The notes under the pieces are model-generated. The model had not been told where the DNA came from, did not search any database, and was given only the letters and a program-made list of their open reading frames with translations. The position numbers were made by a program, and so were the translations under genes. Below are positions 1 through 10,723 of a stretch of 64,000 nucleotides of DNA, in pieces. This DNA comes from Antedon mediterranea. Its lineage: Eukaryota; Echinodermata; Crinoidea; Comatulida; Antedonidae. How positions within the stretch are numbered: position 1 is the first letter of the stretch; each line of letters begins with the position of its first letter. The stretch spans positions 28,642,501 to 28,706,500 of the forward strand of contig NC_092672.1 of NCBI RefSeq assembly GCF_964355755.1, given 5' to 3'.

Positions 1-751
1 ACTAGGTTGCACGGCATAACTTCTGCAAAGAATTTTTTTAAAGTTTGTCAAAAGGAAAAGAAATGTTTACGGGAGTTCCACAAGGGTACTGTGGCGTAAT
101 CGCGCCTACCAGTGCTTAATATCATTTCTATAAGTTCTATTTCGTTCTTGCTTTTTTCCAATTCCCTTTGGAAAATATGTAAACCTAGTCTACACTAGAA
201 AAGAACATTTTTGTTTGCAAACTCAAGTTTGCTAGTGTACACAAGTGGTCGAACACTAGACAACATTTCTTGAACGAATACCATTGTAGGCTTTACTTTC
301 TAGGACTAATTTTTAAAATTGCTTTTTTTCATTTCACTTTGTACAAAATTCAGAATCAAAATCAAAATGTAATCCAAAAAATAATACTACGAAATAATTA
401 CGGTCATAGCATAATAATATAATATACTGATATTATCAAATGTTACCATTTTAAAATAACTATGACATACCAGAAATAACTCAGAGTTTCACACAATTTA
501 TCGCTGAATATTTGTCGAATCTTATGCTGGTAAGTTTACATTTATAACGGGTTTATTCATTACATATTACGCCATAATTTAGTAACTTATTAAAAATTGT
601 TTGTGAAAGATGTAGTTATCCACATAATTTCTGATAAACAGAAGAAAGAATAAGTTTTCTTTTATTATGAAAGAGTTCTCTTTGTCATGCCTCGTCGTAC
701 GACGCTGTCTGAGCTGGCCTTAACTTTATTACTGTTTTCATTTGTTATCAG

Positions 752-873
752 GTCTTATTATTTACTTCGGTTATGGAATTCGAAATAGTAATATAGAACC
801 AAGATGTGTTAACATTACCAGCCGATCGTCTGATGGTAAAGACGCCATTTTGATGGGCACGAAAACGCCAGAT
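752..873 (+). CDS. Penultimate exon of a cationic amino acid transporter (SLC7A/CAT family), partial gene
   Basis: The exon sits between a TTATCAG acceptor and a GTAAGTG donor, entering in phase 1 and leaving in phase 0. It reads GLIIYFGYGIRNSNIEPR, then a hydrophilic stretch ending TKTPD. The hydrophobic segment running into YFGYGIRNS matches the end of the last transmembrane helix and start of the cytosolic tail of CAT-type transporters of arginine, lysine and ornithine at the plasma membrane. It joins in frame to the terminal exon at 1545. Earlier exons are left of the window; I found none in 1-751. Family assignment is from recognition of this motif only, so the paralogue is unknown. Confidence 0.75.
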
Positions 874-1544
874 GTAAGTGTTTACTTTTGATTAATAAAA
901 ATAATTAAAATTCGTTTTATTGTATGTCAACCACCCGACGCAGGTTGTAACATTAATTTGAAAATAATGCTGTCGGTGACAAAAAATGACCTCAAAATGT
1001 TTCACCTAGGAAGCCACCATACTTGCATTCAATTTTCCTTGATTGTTTTTAGAAAGAGACTGGCTTTTTTGGTGATCAATTTTGACCCGAACATTCCAGT
1101 TATAAATTATTTTATACTAATTTGTACCTCAATGAATAACTTAAAGTTTATAGTAACAGTAAGTATGCATTTACATGTTCATTCAGCCAGCAGATACTAC
1201 AGTAGTCTATTTGTTTACGAAAGTTTTTCGCCGGTATGGACGGGACCATTTGTTTACGATTTTTTCCAACCGACATAAACTGAACTGGACCGTTTGTTTA
1301 TGAATGCCGATCTATTATAGAGGACGCTATACGTTAAAAAAAATACTGCAAACCCATTAGGGTGCTATTAAAAATCTAGTAAACGTTATTTAAATCATTA
1401 AGGTGCCAAAGGTGGAAATGCTGTACCGAAATTGACTATACCATTTTGTTTACGAATGTTTCCAGCCGGTAAATGGATTCTACGGAATAAAACTGTACAT
1501 ACTGCGTATTATAATAGAAATATAACTAATCTTCCTATTTTCAG
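874..1544 (+). other. Last intron of the CAT-like gene, with degenerate short repeats
   Basis: No exon was seen. Three degenerate copies of a unit of about 45 bp containing TTTGTTTACGAA lie at roughly 1204-1310, with a fourth at 1440-1475. Confidence 0.4.
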
Positions 1545-1643
1545 GTTGCTACTTCAGCGTCTATCATTCCAGCTCATGCTAGAAAAATGGCGGACAGTTC
1601 ATACAGTGAACCATCGTCTGTTTCGTCAGACGGTGAGCAGTGA
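1545..1643 (+). CDS. Terminal exon of the CAT-like transporter with stop codon
   Basis: A TTTTCAG acceptor is followed by 32 codons in phase 0 and a TGA at 1641-1643. The peptide begins VATSASIIPAHARKMADSS and ends in a Ser/Glu-rich tail, SSVSSDGEQ. It continues the frame of the exon at 752-873 and gives a short cytosolic C-terminus, as expected for this family. The overlapping longer frame starting at 1432 is a shadow. Confidence 0.7.
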   Translation, partial: VATSASIIPAHARKMADSSYSEPSSVSSDGEQ

Positions 1644-1913
1644 CGTTGTTGTTGGCGTTCGCTGGATGGTAGTTTGTAGAGGAGTTTGTACAGTTTGCCT
1701 CCTTGCCAGACCATTAGATGTAATCCTGAAAAGTGCAATAATATTATTAGTTAAATGAGTATGTAGATATTTGTATAGTAGAATAGTATTGACGTTTTGT
1801 TATTAAATTACAATATCGGTGGCACGCCGCTGTTATAGACATGGAGGTATAACAATACACATTTATAACAACTCCATGGTTATAGACCTAGAAATATCTA
1901 CATATAAAATAAA
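1644..1913 (+). other. Likely 3' UTR of the CAT-like gene with candidate poly(A) signal
   Basis: The sequence after the TGA at 1641-1643 is AT-rich and non-coding. The first good AATAAA hexamer is at 1908-1913. The true cleavage site cannot be known without transcripts. Confidence 0.4.
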
Positions 1914-4370
1914 TTAAGTTGCCTACTCTTTTCTGTTAATGAACGATTAAGATGTTAATAATTGATTTCTCGTTTTAATTCATATGGCAAATGTGTTTTT
2001 GTCACGTGAAAGGGAATATATGAATAGGTCGTTTACCTTTAGAGAAGTTTATATTTGAAAGATATTACTGATGGAAAAGTAAAAAGAAATATTCTTGAGG
2101 AAGGAATGGTGCAATGTTGGTAGATGGCATTTAAGGAAACATATGAGAGATATGGAAACATAAAAAGAAAATCTTACGATTAAAAAGTTGACCTGAGTCA
2201 AAAATATACAAAATATAGGCTTACAAAGTAAAAATGTTAATGTTTCCAATGATCATAATTTGCTAGCAATTTTCCTTTGTTTCATAATTATGGTTTTTCC
2301 CAAAAGGAAAGTAAACGCGTTTATACTGGGTAAAACGCGTTTTGTTTCCTGTGCACGAACCAAGCTTTGTCAAGCGGCGGCAGTATTTAGCAATATAAAT
2401 CCTATAAAGTTCAATTTGGTGTTAATAAATTATATATTCCAAAAAATATTATAAAATTTAGGTATAAATCATTATTATAATTAATAGTATTGTTATAAAA
2501 TATTATATATAGGCTATAATAGCATTTATAAGTTTAGTTATAATTCGTCTATTATACGTACAAATGCATTTAATTGCTACATCTGTATAAAATAATAAAA
2601 GCAAATAGATTTTTTCACTGGTCTATTATGTGTGGAAGTGGTAGTACCATTCTATTAGATGTCCATTCCATAAAAATAAAAGTTATTTAAAGTAAGTTTT
2701 TGTTTAATTGTCATGTGTACCAAAACAATTACTAATGTGCATCTGTAGACTAAGCCTAATCAAGAAGACATTTTTTAAATTGTTTACGAGTAAGGTCTAC
2801 TACTACACAAAAGCTGACTGTATTACATTAAATGTGTATTTCATTGTTCTCTTCTTACCCGTGTAGTTTATCCTAGGCCCTAACCTACTCACAGAAATAT
2901 CGCGTAATCCGTGTATTGTAAGTACTTAATACAGTCAGACACATATCTAGATGACTTGTGATAGTCAGTGAGACTCTATCTACTGACATGCTGAAGATTA
3001 GGTCAACAGCGTAACTACCCGTCAGAAAGATGAGGTGTCGCATAACAAAAAATGATGAATTATCAGGCAGTGATCGGCCTAGTTCATGGATCAAAGAATA
3101 GGAGGATGTGCATTAGTTTGAGATCAAGAGTTCCATGACTCTAGCCGACAGCCCACAATGTTACAGTTTAATTAACCGCATGGTAACAACGAAACGGTCG
3201 CATGTCTAATATATTGATTACTGCACATGTGCAACGATATTTAAGCTTGTTGGCTACGCTTCTTTCGCGCGTTCTTTGGTGGCATGATGTTTGTAGATGC
3301 TATCATTGTAATTAGTATAGGTTTCTGCCGCGATTGATCTATGCTAATGTTTTTTATGACCTGTAGTAGCCCTACATCTGAGACAATAACTATTTGTTGT
3401 CTCATTTGTTGTAAAATTACTATCAGCCTAGCCTAGGCCCAGGCCTTCTAGGCTTAAACTAGTAAATCATATGATTTACCGACATTGATAGGTATGCCTA
3501 GGTTAATCTTAAGTGTAGTAGATACAACGTGTAATCATGATTTATATACTCACCGTTGTCTACTTCTTGTGTGAATAATAATATAGTAATAGACAAGGTA
3601 CTTCGTTTGTTCATGATTAAGTTTGCCTTGCGTGTATTTTTCAATCGCTAGGTAACGAATCGCAACTATACATAGCCAGCCAATCCCGGATCAGGGATCG
3701 CTGTTTTCATTCGATTATGCCCTGTGATTGGATGTGATGTGGATGACATAACCATGCTAGCCAATCACCAGGAACTACAGTTTAAATATAATTACATCGA
3801 TAATTAAGGAGATTTATGAAGAAACCACTGCTTTGCCATATATTAAAAACACGATTGTTGTATGTGTGGACACAGGACACACTAACAACATACATGGTCA
3901 AATGCATAAATTAATATTCTATAGATGAATGAAATTTTTAATGACAGAAGATGACAGGCTCATATGGTAATATCAAATATAAAAATTGCATATTTTATTA
4001 AAATTAACAGTCGTAAGAAAGTGAACTTGTCGTAGTCCGATTGTGATGAAACTAAAACGGAATTGTTCAGCAATATATTGTTGTTGTCAATTAATCATCG
4101 AAGCAGACATGTCAATAGAACATTCAGACTGCGCATACGATTTCTACATGGCTACGTTTTGTTCTTAAAAAATGTAGCAGTTGATTCGCAGCGTTCTACA
4201 GAGTTCAATGAGCGTGTTTGTTTGAGTGGCAGCAGTACTTTAGTATAGGCAAGTGCGTTTGAAAATCGTTTGATGTCACAGTCGATGCACATCCTTCTAT
4301 TTTTTAATCCATGGTCATACTCGTAAAAATTGATAAATTTATATAAGTTTCAACTTTTGTAAGGAATTTT
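1914..4370. other. Intergenic, nothing recognised
   Basis: AT-rich sequence. Short open frames here show no recognisable domain, no splice-consistent partners and no family resemblance. Confidence 0.4.
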
Positions 4371-4478
4371 CAAGTTTGTTCCCACTAGGACGCTACACAA
4401 TGACAACGCAAACATTTGACCAACTAAACTGTCTCTTGTCATTGGTCCTTGCTTTGTGTCCTAGTGGAAACCAAGTTT
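4371..4478. mobile_element. Short foldback MITE, family A
   Basis: The left end GTTCCCACTAGGACGC and the inverted right end GTTTCCACTAGGACAC bracket about 100 bp. The same end sequences recur at 42470-42570 and around 42902-44116, so this is a dispersed non-autonomous family. No target duplication was confirmed. Confidence 0.5.
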
Positions 4479-4620
4479 TAATACTATATCTTAGGGTGTG
4501 TAGAAAGCGATGACCTCGAATTGGACGACCCCAACGACCCGGACGACCTCGAATTGGATGACCTAGAATATTTTTGTTTGTTTGTTTTTATTTCTTGCTC
4601 ATATAAAAATAACAGTGGTA

Positions 4621-4621
4621 C

Positions 4622-4653
<32 letters not shown>
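4621..4653. repeat. (TA)n microsatellite
   Basis: About 14 uninterrupted TA units, just right of a short repeat of GACCTCGAATTGGA at 4512-4560. The acidic frame across this region is a by-product of these simple repeats. Confidence 0.9.
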
Positions 4654-4656
<3 letters not shown>

Positions 4657-5189
4657 GTCGCAGACTTAACAAACAACAAAATCTGAACAAAGACAACAAC
4701 AAAAAACGAGTAGGAGCAAAGGATAACCCTCTAAACCCGGAGGTTTGTATCCTGAGGGGTCAACCCATAACACAAAACCAACGACCCCTATAGCCTAGCC
4801 TAGCCTAGGCCTAAGTGTGGTATATAACATCCCGAAGCCGAACATAGCCAAAGATCTTTAAACCATACCTTATATAATACTCGCAAGCAAGCAATTGATT
4901 GAAAAAATACAGAAATATCGCCATTTGATACTAATGTGTCGACACGAACAAACAAACAGATATGGAACGCCAAGAGTGCATCATTAAAACTGCATGCGAC
5001 TCGATTATCCTGGTATTTTGCCATGTTTATGATATTTCGTGTGCTAGGTTTAACCACGTGAATACGTGATTGATTTAATAATTGCACTATATCGTGTGCG
5101 CATCGCAATGATGAATTTATAAACAATGTGTAGGGACAATCAACGATACGAACATTGTAAGGAGGCTTACTGTAGGCCTACTACCCTTT

Positions 5190-6462
5190 CTAACATTCAG
5201 TGGCGTATCGAGGATTTTTAAGTTGGGGGGTGGGGGGGCGGGAATTGCCAATTTGCCGACAAAATTGGTGTCATTATCTGTACATACACGACGTCTCTGA
5301 TCAATATATGTTCTAGGATTACATAGTCATATTGTCTTATATGGGATAACGATGCAAAATTAAAACCAAACCAACATTATCTGTTAGTATGTTGTATTCA
5401 TATTACAATAAACATGGAGTAAAGAAAGAATTAGGAAAATCTGACTTGTAGTTTTTGAAATATAGGGTCTAAAACATCGCCGAAAATGATCGTTTTTAGC
5501 CACGAAAGAAGTAAAACAATTTGCGGCCTCAGTCGACAATTCTATTAACTACGCCATTTTTGGTTAAAATAATTACATATAATTACGTTTTTTAGTAATT
5601 TATTTTATATATCACCATTGGAAATATCAATAAAACATGTTATTCAATGCTTATAAAATATATAAAGTTGTTTACTTAACGGAATTCGGACAAATTCATT
5701 GCTCTAACTTTGTGTAGTAACGATCAGAGAGATTCATGGTACACGCGCGAGAGAAAACATTCCGCTGCGGGTGTTCGCATCCACCAATCAAATCAGCTAG
5801 AATCCTAAATCACAACCGTGAGCAATGCCAATCGCGAGAAAGCTCAGCTTTGATTGGCTTACGATGACATCATATCACAAAATGGTGGTTTTGTAGTTGA
5901 GCCTCACGGAATATTCTGTTCCAAAAATGAAATACATGGATATTTTTTATGGTATATGTGCTTTTTCTTTAAAAATTTTGAATAATAAAGGCCTCATATC
6001 GAGAAAAAAAACCCCGGGTTTTTGGCACTTAGGCCTATAATAAATATATCTTAGACAAAATAGCACATGGCATGTGGAACTATATAATCTCTTAGAGTAG
6101 GAAGACATACACATCTCAGGTCATGAGAGGCTCAACTGCATGCAAAAACAAGGTTTTAGGGTAAGGTCAAAGACTTTTGAGTAAACAATCTACTGCGTAC
6201 GGCCGCCGTACGTACGTGCTACACATTTTTAACGTGTTTCGTTAGATGTAATGAAAATAAAAAATAGTTGATCTGAAGGGATCAATGATGATATGATATG
6301 TAAATAAACAAACACTCAAAAGAATTATGTTTACAGTTCAATTATTGTCAGAATAAATAGTTTATTTTTTTCCCCGGCACCTTTGTTTGCCGACGGCCGC
6401 GATGATGTGCCGATGGAAACGAAATCAGGGGGGCCCCTACTGGATATGCCACTGCTAACATT
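5190..6462. mobile_element. Non-autonomous hAT-type DNA transposon with 8-bp target duplication
   Basis: The element spans 5198-6454 (1,257 bp). It starts CAGTGGCGTATCGAG and its right end, read inverted, is CAGTGGCATATCCAG. Directly outside both ends is the same octamer, CTAACATT (5190-5197 and 6455-6462). Ends of CAGTGGC type and an 8-bp duplication are the signature of the hAT superfamily. G-rich tracts follow both ends. No transposase frame is present, so it would have needed a helper element. The 101-codon frame at its right end has no recognisable domain. Confidence 0.85.
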
Positions 6463-6999
6463 AAAGTTTGACCTCATGTCGCTTTTACGCAAACACTTTT
6501 CTTTTCTATTGAACCACATAAACCGTTACTTTCTCCCGTGTCTCTCTATTTCTTTTTTTTTAAATGTTTTTTGTATTATTTTGATTTCCGTTACTCGCCT
6601 AATACCTGATTCCAGTATACGTATGACACACCATGTGTGCCAACATGTTTATCCTCAATTTATGCTAGAACCTATACTAAATGTATAAACCGCATACAAG
6701 ATAACATGGCACAACTGACTTCTAACTAATTCCACACGCTGTAACATGTAAAATTACAGATTTGTAAAGTAGAACGTATAACAACAAAAGATCAACATGC
6801 ATTCTGAAAAGAAAGCATTAGTAGAATTGACAAATTACAAAAAGATATATTTCTTCAAGCTAAGCTACAAACAATAAATCACTTTTAAGAGAACGACGTG
6901 TAACTGTAGAGGGCGTATATGGAATGCAATCATGCTGTATGTATGGCTATAAAATAAAGTAATAAATTAATATGGGCTGAAATTAATTGTTCTGCTGCT

Positions 7000-7192
7000 T
7001 TAGTAACAACAACGCAATAGTCTTCATCAACACGCAAGTGAGTTAACCAATCACTAGTCTGGGCTCCATTCATTTTAACCAATGACAAGCGAAGCTATAG
7101 ACAGTTAGCAATCACAAGCGAATAAGCCATCGGTCAATTCACTTGCGTTGCGTTACGTCCTTGTGTTGCCTTGCTAGTGGGAACCACGCTTC
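7000..7192. repeat. Possible degraded family A foldback
   Basis: The right end GCCTTGCTAGTGGGAACCACG resembles the family A ends at 4371-4478. The left end is poorly preserved. Confidence 0.25.
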
Positions 7193-7199
7193 AGACATT

Positions 7200-7402
7200 G
7201 CTCCTAACGTTTCGTCCAAAAATGACCGGAAAATGACGTTTCTTTAAGTTTAACCTTTGACCTCGTATTTGTATATCTCTATAACCAATGGTCATTTTCA
7301 ATCGATTTTGGTGACATTTTGTTCAGAATAAATATATTTATATTTGTAGTAATGAAACGTTTTCACATAAAATGACCGGAAATACAATTTATGACCTTTG
7401 AC
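7200..7402 (+). repeat. Left arm of a long inverted repeat
   Basis: Contains AAAATGACCGG and ATGACCTTTGAC motifs. It is matched in inverse orientation by 10601-10723, and then by about 13205-13285 once the LINE inserted between those blocks is removed. Either two opposite copies of one dispersed repeat, or the ends of a decayed element of about 3.5 kb. Confidence 0.7.
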
Positions 7403-7527
7403 ATTTATTTTTTGATTTTTAATTATGTAAATATACTGTATTTGGTTTATGTTGATTTTATATGCACCTAATTTTGAAGTTTAACCTGATAGGCGTAATT
7501 AATATATTATAATACAATTAATTATTG

Positions 7528-7835
7528 TGAGTGAGTGGCCGAGCGGTTAAGACAGTGGAACCGTAATCACGTAGCCATAACATCGGCAGGGGTTCGAGGC
7601 TCACTCGCTCCATGGTTCTGGTGGAAGAACGAGTCTTCTCGGATAAGGACTATAAACCGTAGGTCCAGTGTACACAACTTGCTCGTGTGAACTTTAAAGA
7701 ACCTAGTACATCTTTCGAGACGAGTAGGGGGTTACCCCGGTGTATTAGTACATCACAGCCACTGATCACCAACTGGGCCCTCTGTGAAATCAGTCTTTGA
7801 CTGAAGAGGTCACCCAGTATAAAGATAAAACAAAC
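7528..7835 (+). mobile_element. tRNA-derived SINE (Ser/Leu-type head)
   Basis: The head carries a near-perfect A box, TGGCCGAGCGG (7536-7546), and a B box, GGTTCGAGGC (7591-7600). The 65-nt spacing is typical of class II (Ser/Leu) tRNAs. The T stem is degraded, so this is not a working tRNA gene. A body of about 220 bp follows, including GAGTAGGGGGTTACCCCGG, ending in an A-rich tail near 7830. It would be transcribed by RNA polymerase III and mobilised by a LINE. Confidence 0.7.
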
Positions 7836-9089
7836 AATATTAAATGATTAATGGACTTAATTGTATATACAGTTGTACATAAAATTGGTAAATATTGTGC
7901 TAGGTGGTACCATTAGTTCAATGGTGATGGAACCTTCTGATTGGCTAAAAGTTTTAATAGTTTGGCAGAGGAAATAACATTCATGTTATGGAATACCGTA
8001 AACCCTTGAAAAGGTGATATAAGTATGAGCTTCTTTTCAAGATCAACTGTAATTGAATGTCAAATGAATAGTATGATGATCGTGTTTATATCAATATATT
8101 ATTAATGACCTTACAATGAACCCTTTATATTCAACAATTAAGCCTCAGTTATTCTACAATGTATTGTTTTCCAAGTGGCTATAGGCCTACTTTGATTGCA
8201 ACTTTTTTTTTTTTGTATGCTTCCTCGGTTAATATGTACAATTGGTAGCGAATATTTAAACAATCATTTTAGTAGAAATTCACACAATCTACAGCATTTA
8301 TTTCGAAAAGAGGCCCTCTCTTCAAATTGCAAAAAGCAATCTCTTTAAAAAGCCCAAGAGTCCTAAAAACGAAAGAAGATTCTGATTCCACAATGTCTTA
8401 CTCTGAATGAGAATACCGCATGGAGGAGGAGCATCCTATGTTCAACATTATACCTCTGAGGATGAAGCTATAACACTACAGTCTTCAGTTTGTCGATTGC
8501 AAGAGAAAATTTTGAACTTAACTTAACTGCATGCCATAGCACCATGGATGTTTGCCTTCGAGCATTACAATGTTCAATCTTGCACAGTATTGCATTGTAT
8601 CACAATTAAATGCCAAAATATAGGGTGTAGGTGGAGCTACATTGAAATAACAGAGGATAAATTAGTTTACAAATGTGGTATGGCTGGTACTGAAGTAGCG
8701 AGAAATTAACATCCGAGTCTGAATTACCTATAGGTGACTGTGAGTCAAAAGACACAACAACAAAGATGGTTGCCACATTAGACTACTTCGGAAATCCATT
8801 GAAGATGCAGTACAACATTGAAACAGTCAGCACCTCATCAAATAATTTATAGAATAGAGGAGCGGTAAAACTCAGTTTAAAGGTTTTGTGACTACTCGTA
8901 TCCAAATAATGCTTAGTGATGCAATACCAAAGAACAAAATAGTACCATTTATATTACTTAAAATCAAACAAAACTAAAAACAAAGCTAAAGCGTGATGTT
9001 GGAATGTTTTTAAGATTGTATATATAGCATCTCATCATGTAGAGGGTGAACTGAAGATATTCTTTGCGCATGAGAATGACAAGATACTC
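7836..9089. other. Gene-free stretch, nothing firmly identified
   Basis: No supported gene. Fragmentary coding-like stretches with stops occur (for example near 8760-8850) and may belong to the decayed remnant further right. Confidence 0.3.
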
Positions 9090-9630
9090 TCTTCTTTGTT
9101 TCTGGATGGTCTTACACCCCCTTCTTTGTCTGTGGATGGTCTTACACCCTTTTCTTTGTCTGTGGATGGTCTTACACCCCCCGTATTTGTCTGTAGATGC
9201 TTTTTTACCCCCTTCTTTTTCTGTGGATGGTCTTACATCCCCTTCTTTGTCTGTAGATGCTTTTATACCCTCTTCTTTGTCTGTGGATGGTCTTACACCA
9301 CCTTCTTTGTCTGTGGATGGTCTTAATCCCCCTTCTTTGTCTGTGAATGGTCTTACACCCCTTCTTTGTCTGTGGATGGTCTTACACCCCGTTGTTTGTC
9401 TGTGGATGGTCTTACATCCCCTTCTTTGTCCGTAGATGCTCTTATGCCCTCTTCTTTGTCTGTGGACGGTCTTATACCCCATTCTTTGTCTGTAGATTGT
9501 CTTACACTCCCTTTTTTTTATCTGTGAATGGTCTTATACCTCCTTCTTTGTCTGTGGATGGTCTTACACCCCTTTCCTTGTCTATGGATGGTCTTACACC
9601 CGATCTTTGTCTGTGGATGGTCCACCATAA
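9090..9630. repeat. Minisatellite, about 18 units of 30 bp
   Basis: The consensus unit is close to TTCTTTGTCTGTGGATGGTC followed by TTACACCCC. About 18 units vary from 28 to 32 bp. Frames on both strands stay open because the unit lacks stops. However, the unit-length changes shift the frame repeatedly, so no protein is conserved. Confidence 0.95.
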
Positions 9631-9799
9631 GTTAAATATTCAATTCATGGACCAACTACTTTGATTGATTAGATCAGACATATGATTAGGAGACCAAGAC
9701 CTTCAAAGTGAAAGTCCACAGGTGGATGCCTAAAATGATCTTGTACAGAACAGACAGAAAATATCTTTACGAATTGATTTGGTTTCGATTTTGCTGAAA

Positions 9800-10075
9800 A
9801 ATCAATGACAAACAGATGCTGAAAAACGAGGAAAAGAATTCATCTGAAAGGTTTACAGCAATGGCCCATTAACATAAAATTGGAGTACATATTTTTAGAT
9901 GCAACGAAAATGAACACAAATTATCTGAGTTTCTGACTCATGAAAGTAAGGCTACTGCACAAATGCAGGATAAGTTTGTAGTAAGTACTTTGAAAGACGG
10001 TGTTCTCTCAACTCATGAAAATTAGAACTTCCCGACCTTGTCTCATATGCAACATTAAAGAGGCCAACGAAAGAA
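9800..10075 (+). pseudogene. Decayed coding remnant, probably from a repetitive gene family
   Basis: The frame from about 9900 reads CNENEHKLSEFLTHESKA, then continues through KFVVSTLKDGVLSTHEN to a TAG. It resumes in another frame as ELPDLVSYATLKRPTKECYF. The pattern resembles a multi-copy protein family common in marine invertebrates. That resemblance is from memory and unverified. Stops and frameshifts mark it as dead. Confidence 0.35.
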
Positions 10076-10600
10076 TGCTACTTTAATGTACATAAAAAAT
10101 ATTTCCAATTGACCTCTAATAATTGACACATCATAGTTAAGCAAACAAATCGGCATAGATGAGCTCAAAATGTAAAAGTTATATTATTTATGTACGAAAG
10201 AATTATTTATACACATACTTTGATGGAGACTGTTAATAAACACGTGCAGAAGCTATTACATTTACAAGATGGGGATGGAAAAAGAAAGTTGATGGCAATG
10301 AATTTGTTCCCCACTTATCATCTTTCAGAAGTGTCAAATGGTCGAGAGCTCCAAGTGTGGATGGAAGATTCTGTTCTGTACATCATTAGTTCCTATGTGA
10401 ATGTATGCTGATTTTAAAAACTAAGATTGCTGTTTCTCAGTGATCTGTTATATTTTACGCCTATCCTATCAGATCAAAAGTAAAACAATCAGAATAATAA
10501 TTCCTGGTCATTTTTGCATTGTCTCATTTATTTCGGTAAAAGAATTAAATGCATTTATACCAGTGTAACCCACATACAGTAGGTTCACTTATTTATATAC

Positions 10601-10723
10601 GTCAAAGGTCATAAATTGTATTTCTAGTCATTTTATGTGAAAATATTTCATTACTACAAATATAAATGTTTCTATTCTGAACAAAATGACACCAAAATCG
10701 ATTGAAAATGATCGGTAGTTATT
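10601..10723 (-). repeat. Right arm (part 1) of the long inverted repeat
   Basis: Reverse complement of about 7285-7400. The match breaks abruptly at about 10723, where a LINE 3' tail begins, and resumes near 13205. This gives the LINE insertion point. Confidence 0.7.

Noticed and set aside
4484-4793. Acidic frame and its reverse near the TA repeat
   Set aside because: Caused by a short GACCTCGAATTGGA repeat and the TA tract; no splice partners or domains.
6383-6688. 101-codon frame at the right end of the hAT element
   Set aside because: Crosses the transposon boundary and target duplication, so it is chance.
7528-7607. Functional tRNA gene
   Set aside because: A and B boxes are good but the T stem is broken and the acceptor pairing is out of register; fits a SINE head.
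9090-9630. CRISPR-like array
   Set aside because: Units are contiguous with no unique spacers, and this is animal DNA.
8964-9664. Long frames on both strands over the 30-bp repeats
   Set aside because: Unit-length changes shift the frame and no homology is evident; they are by-products of a stop-free minisatellite.
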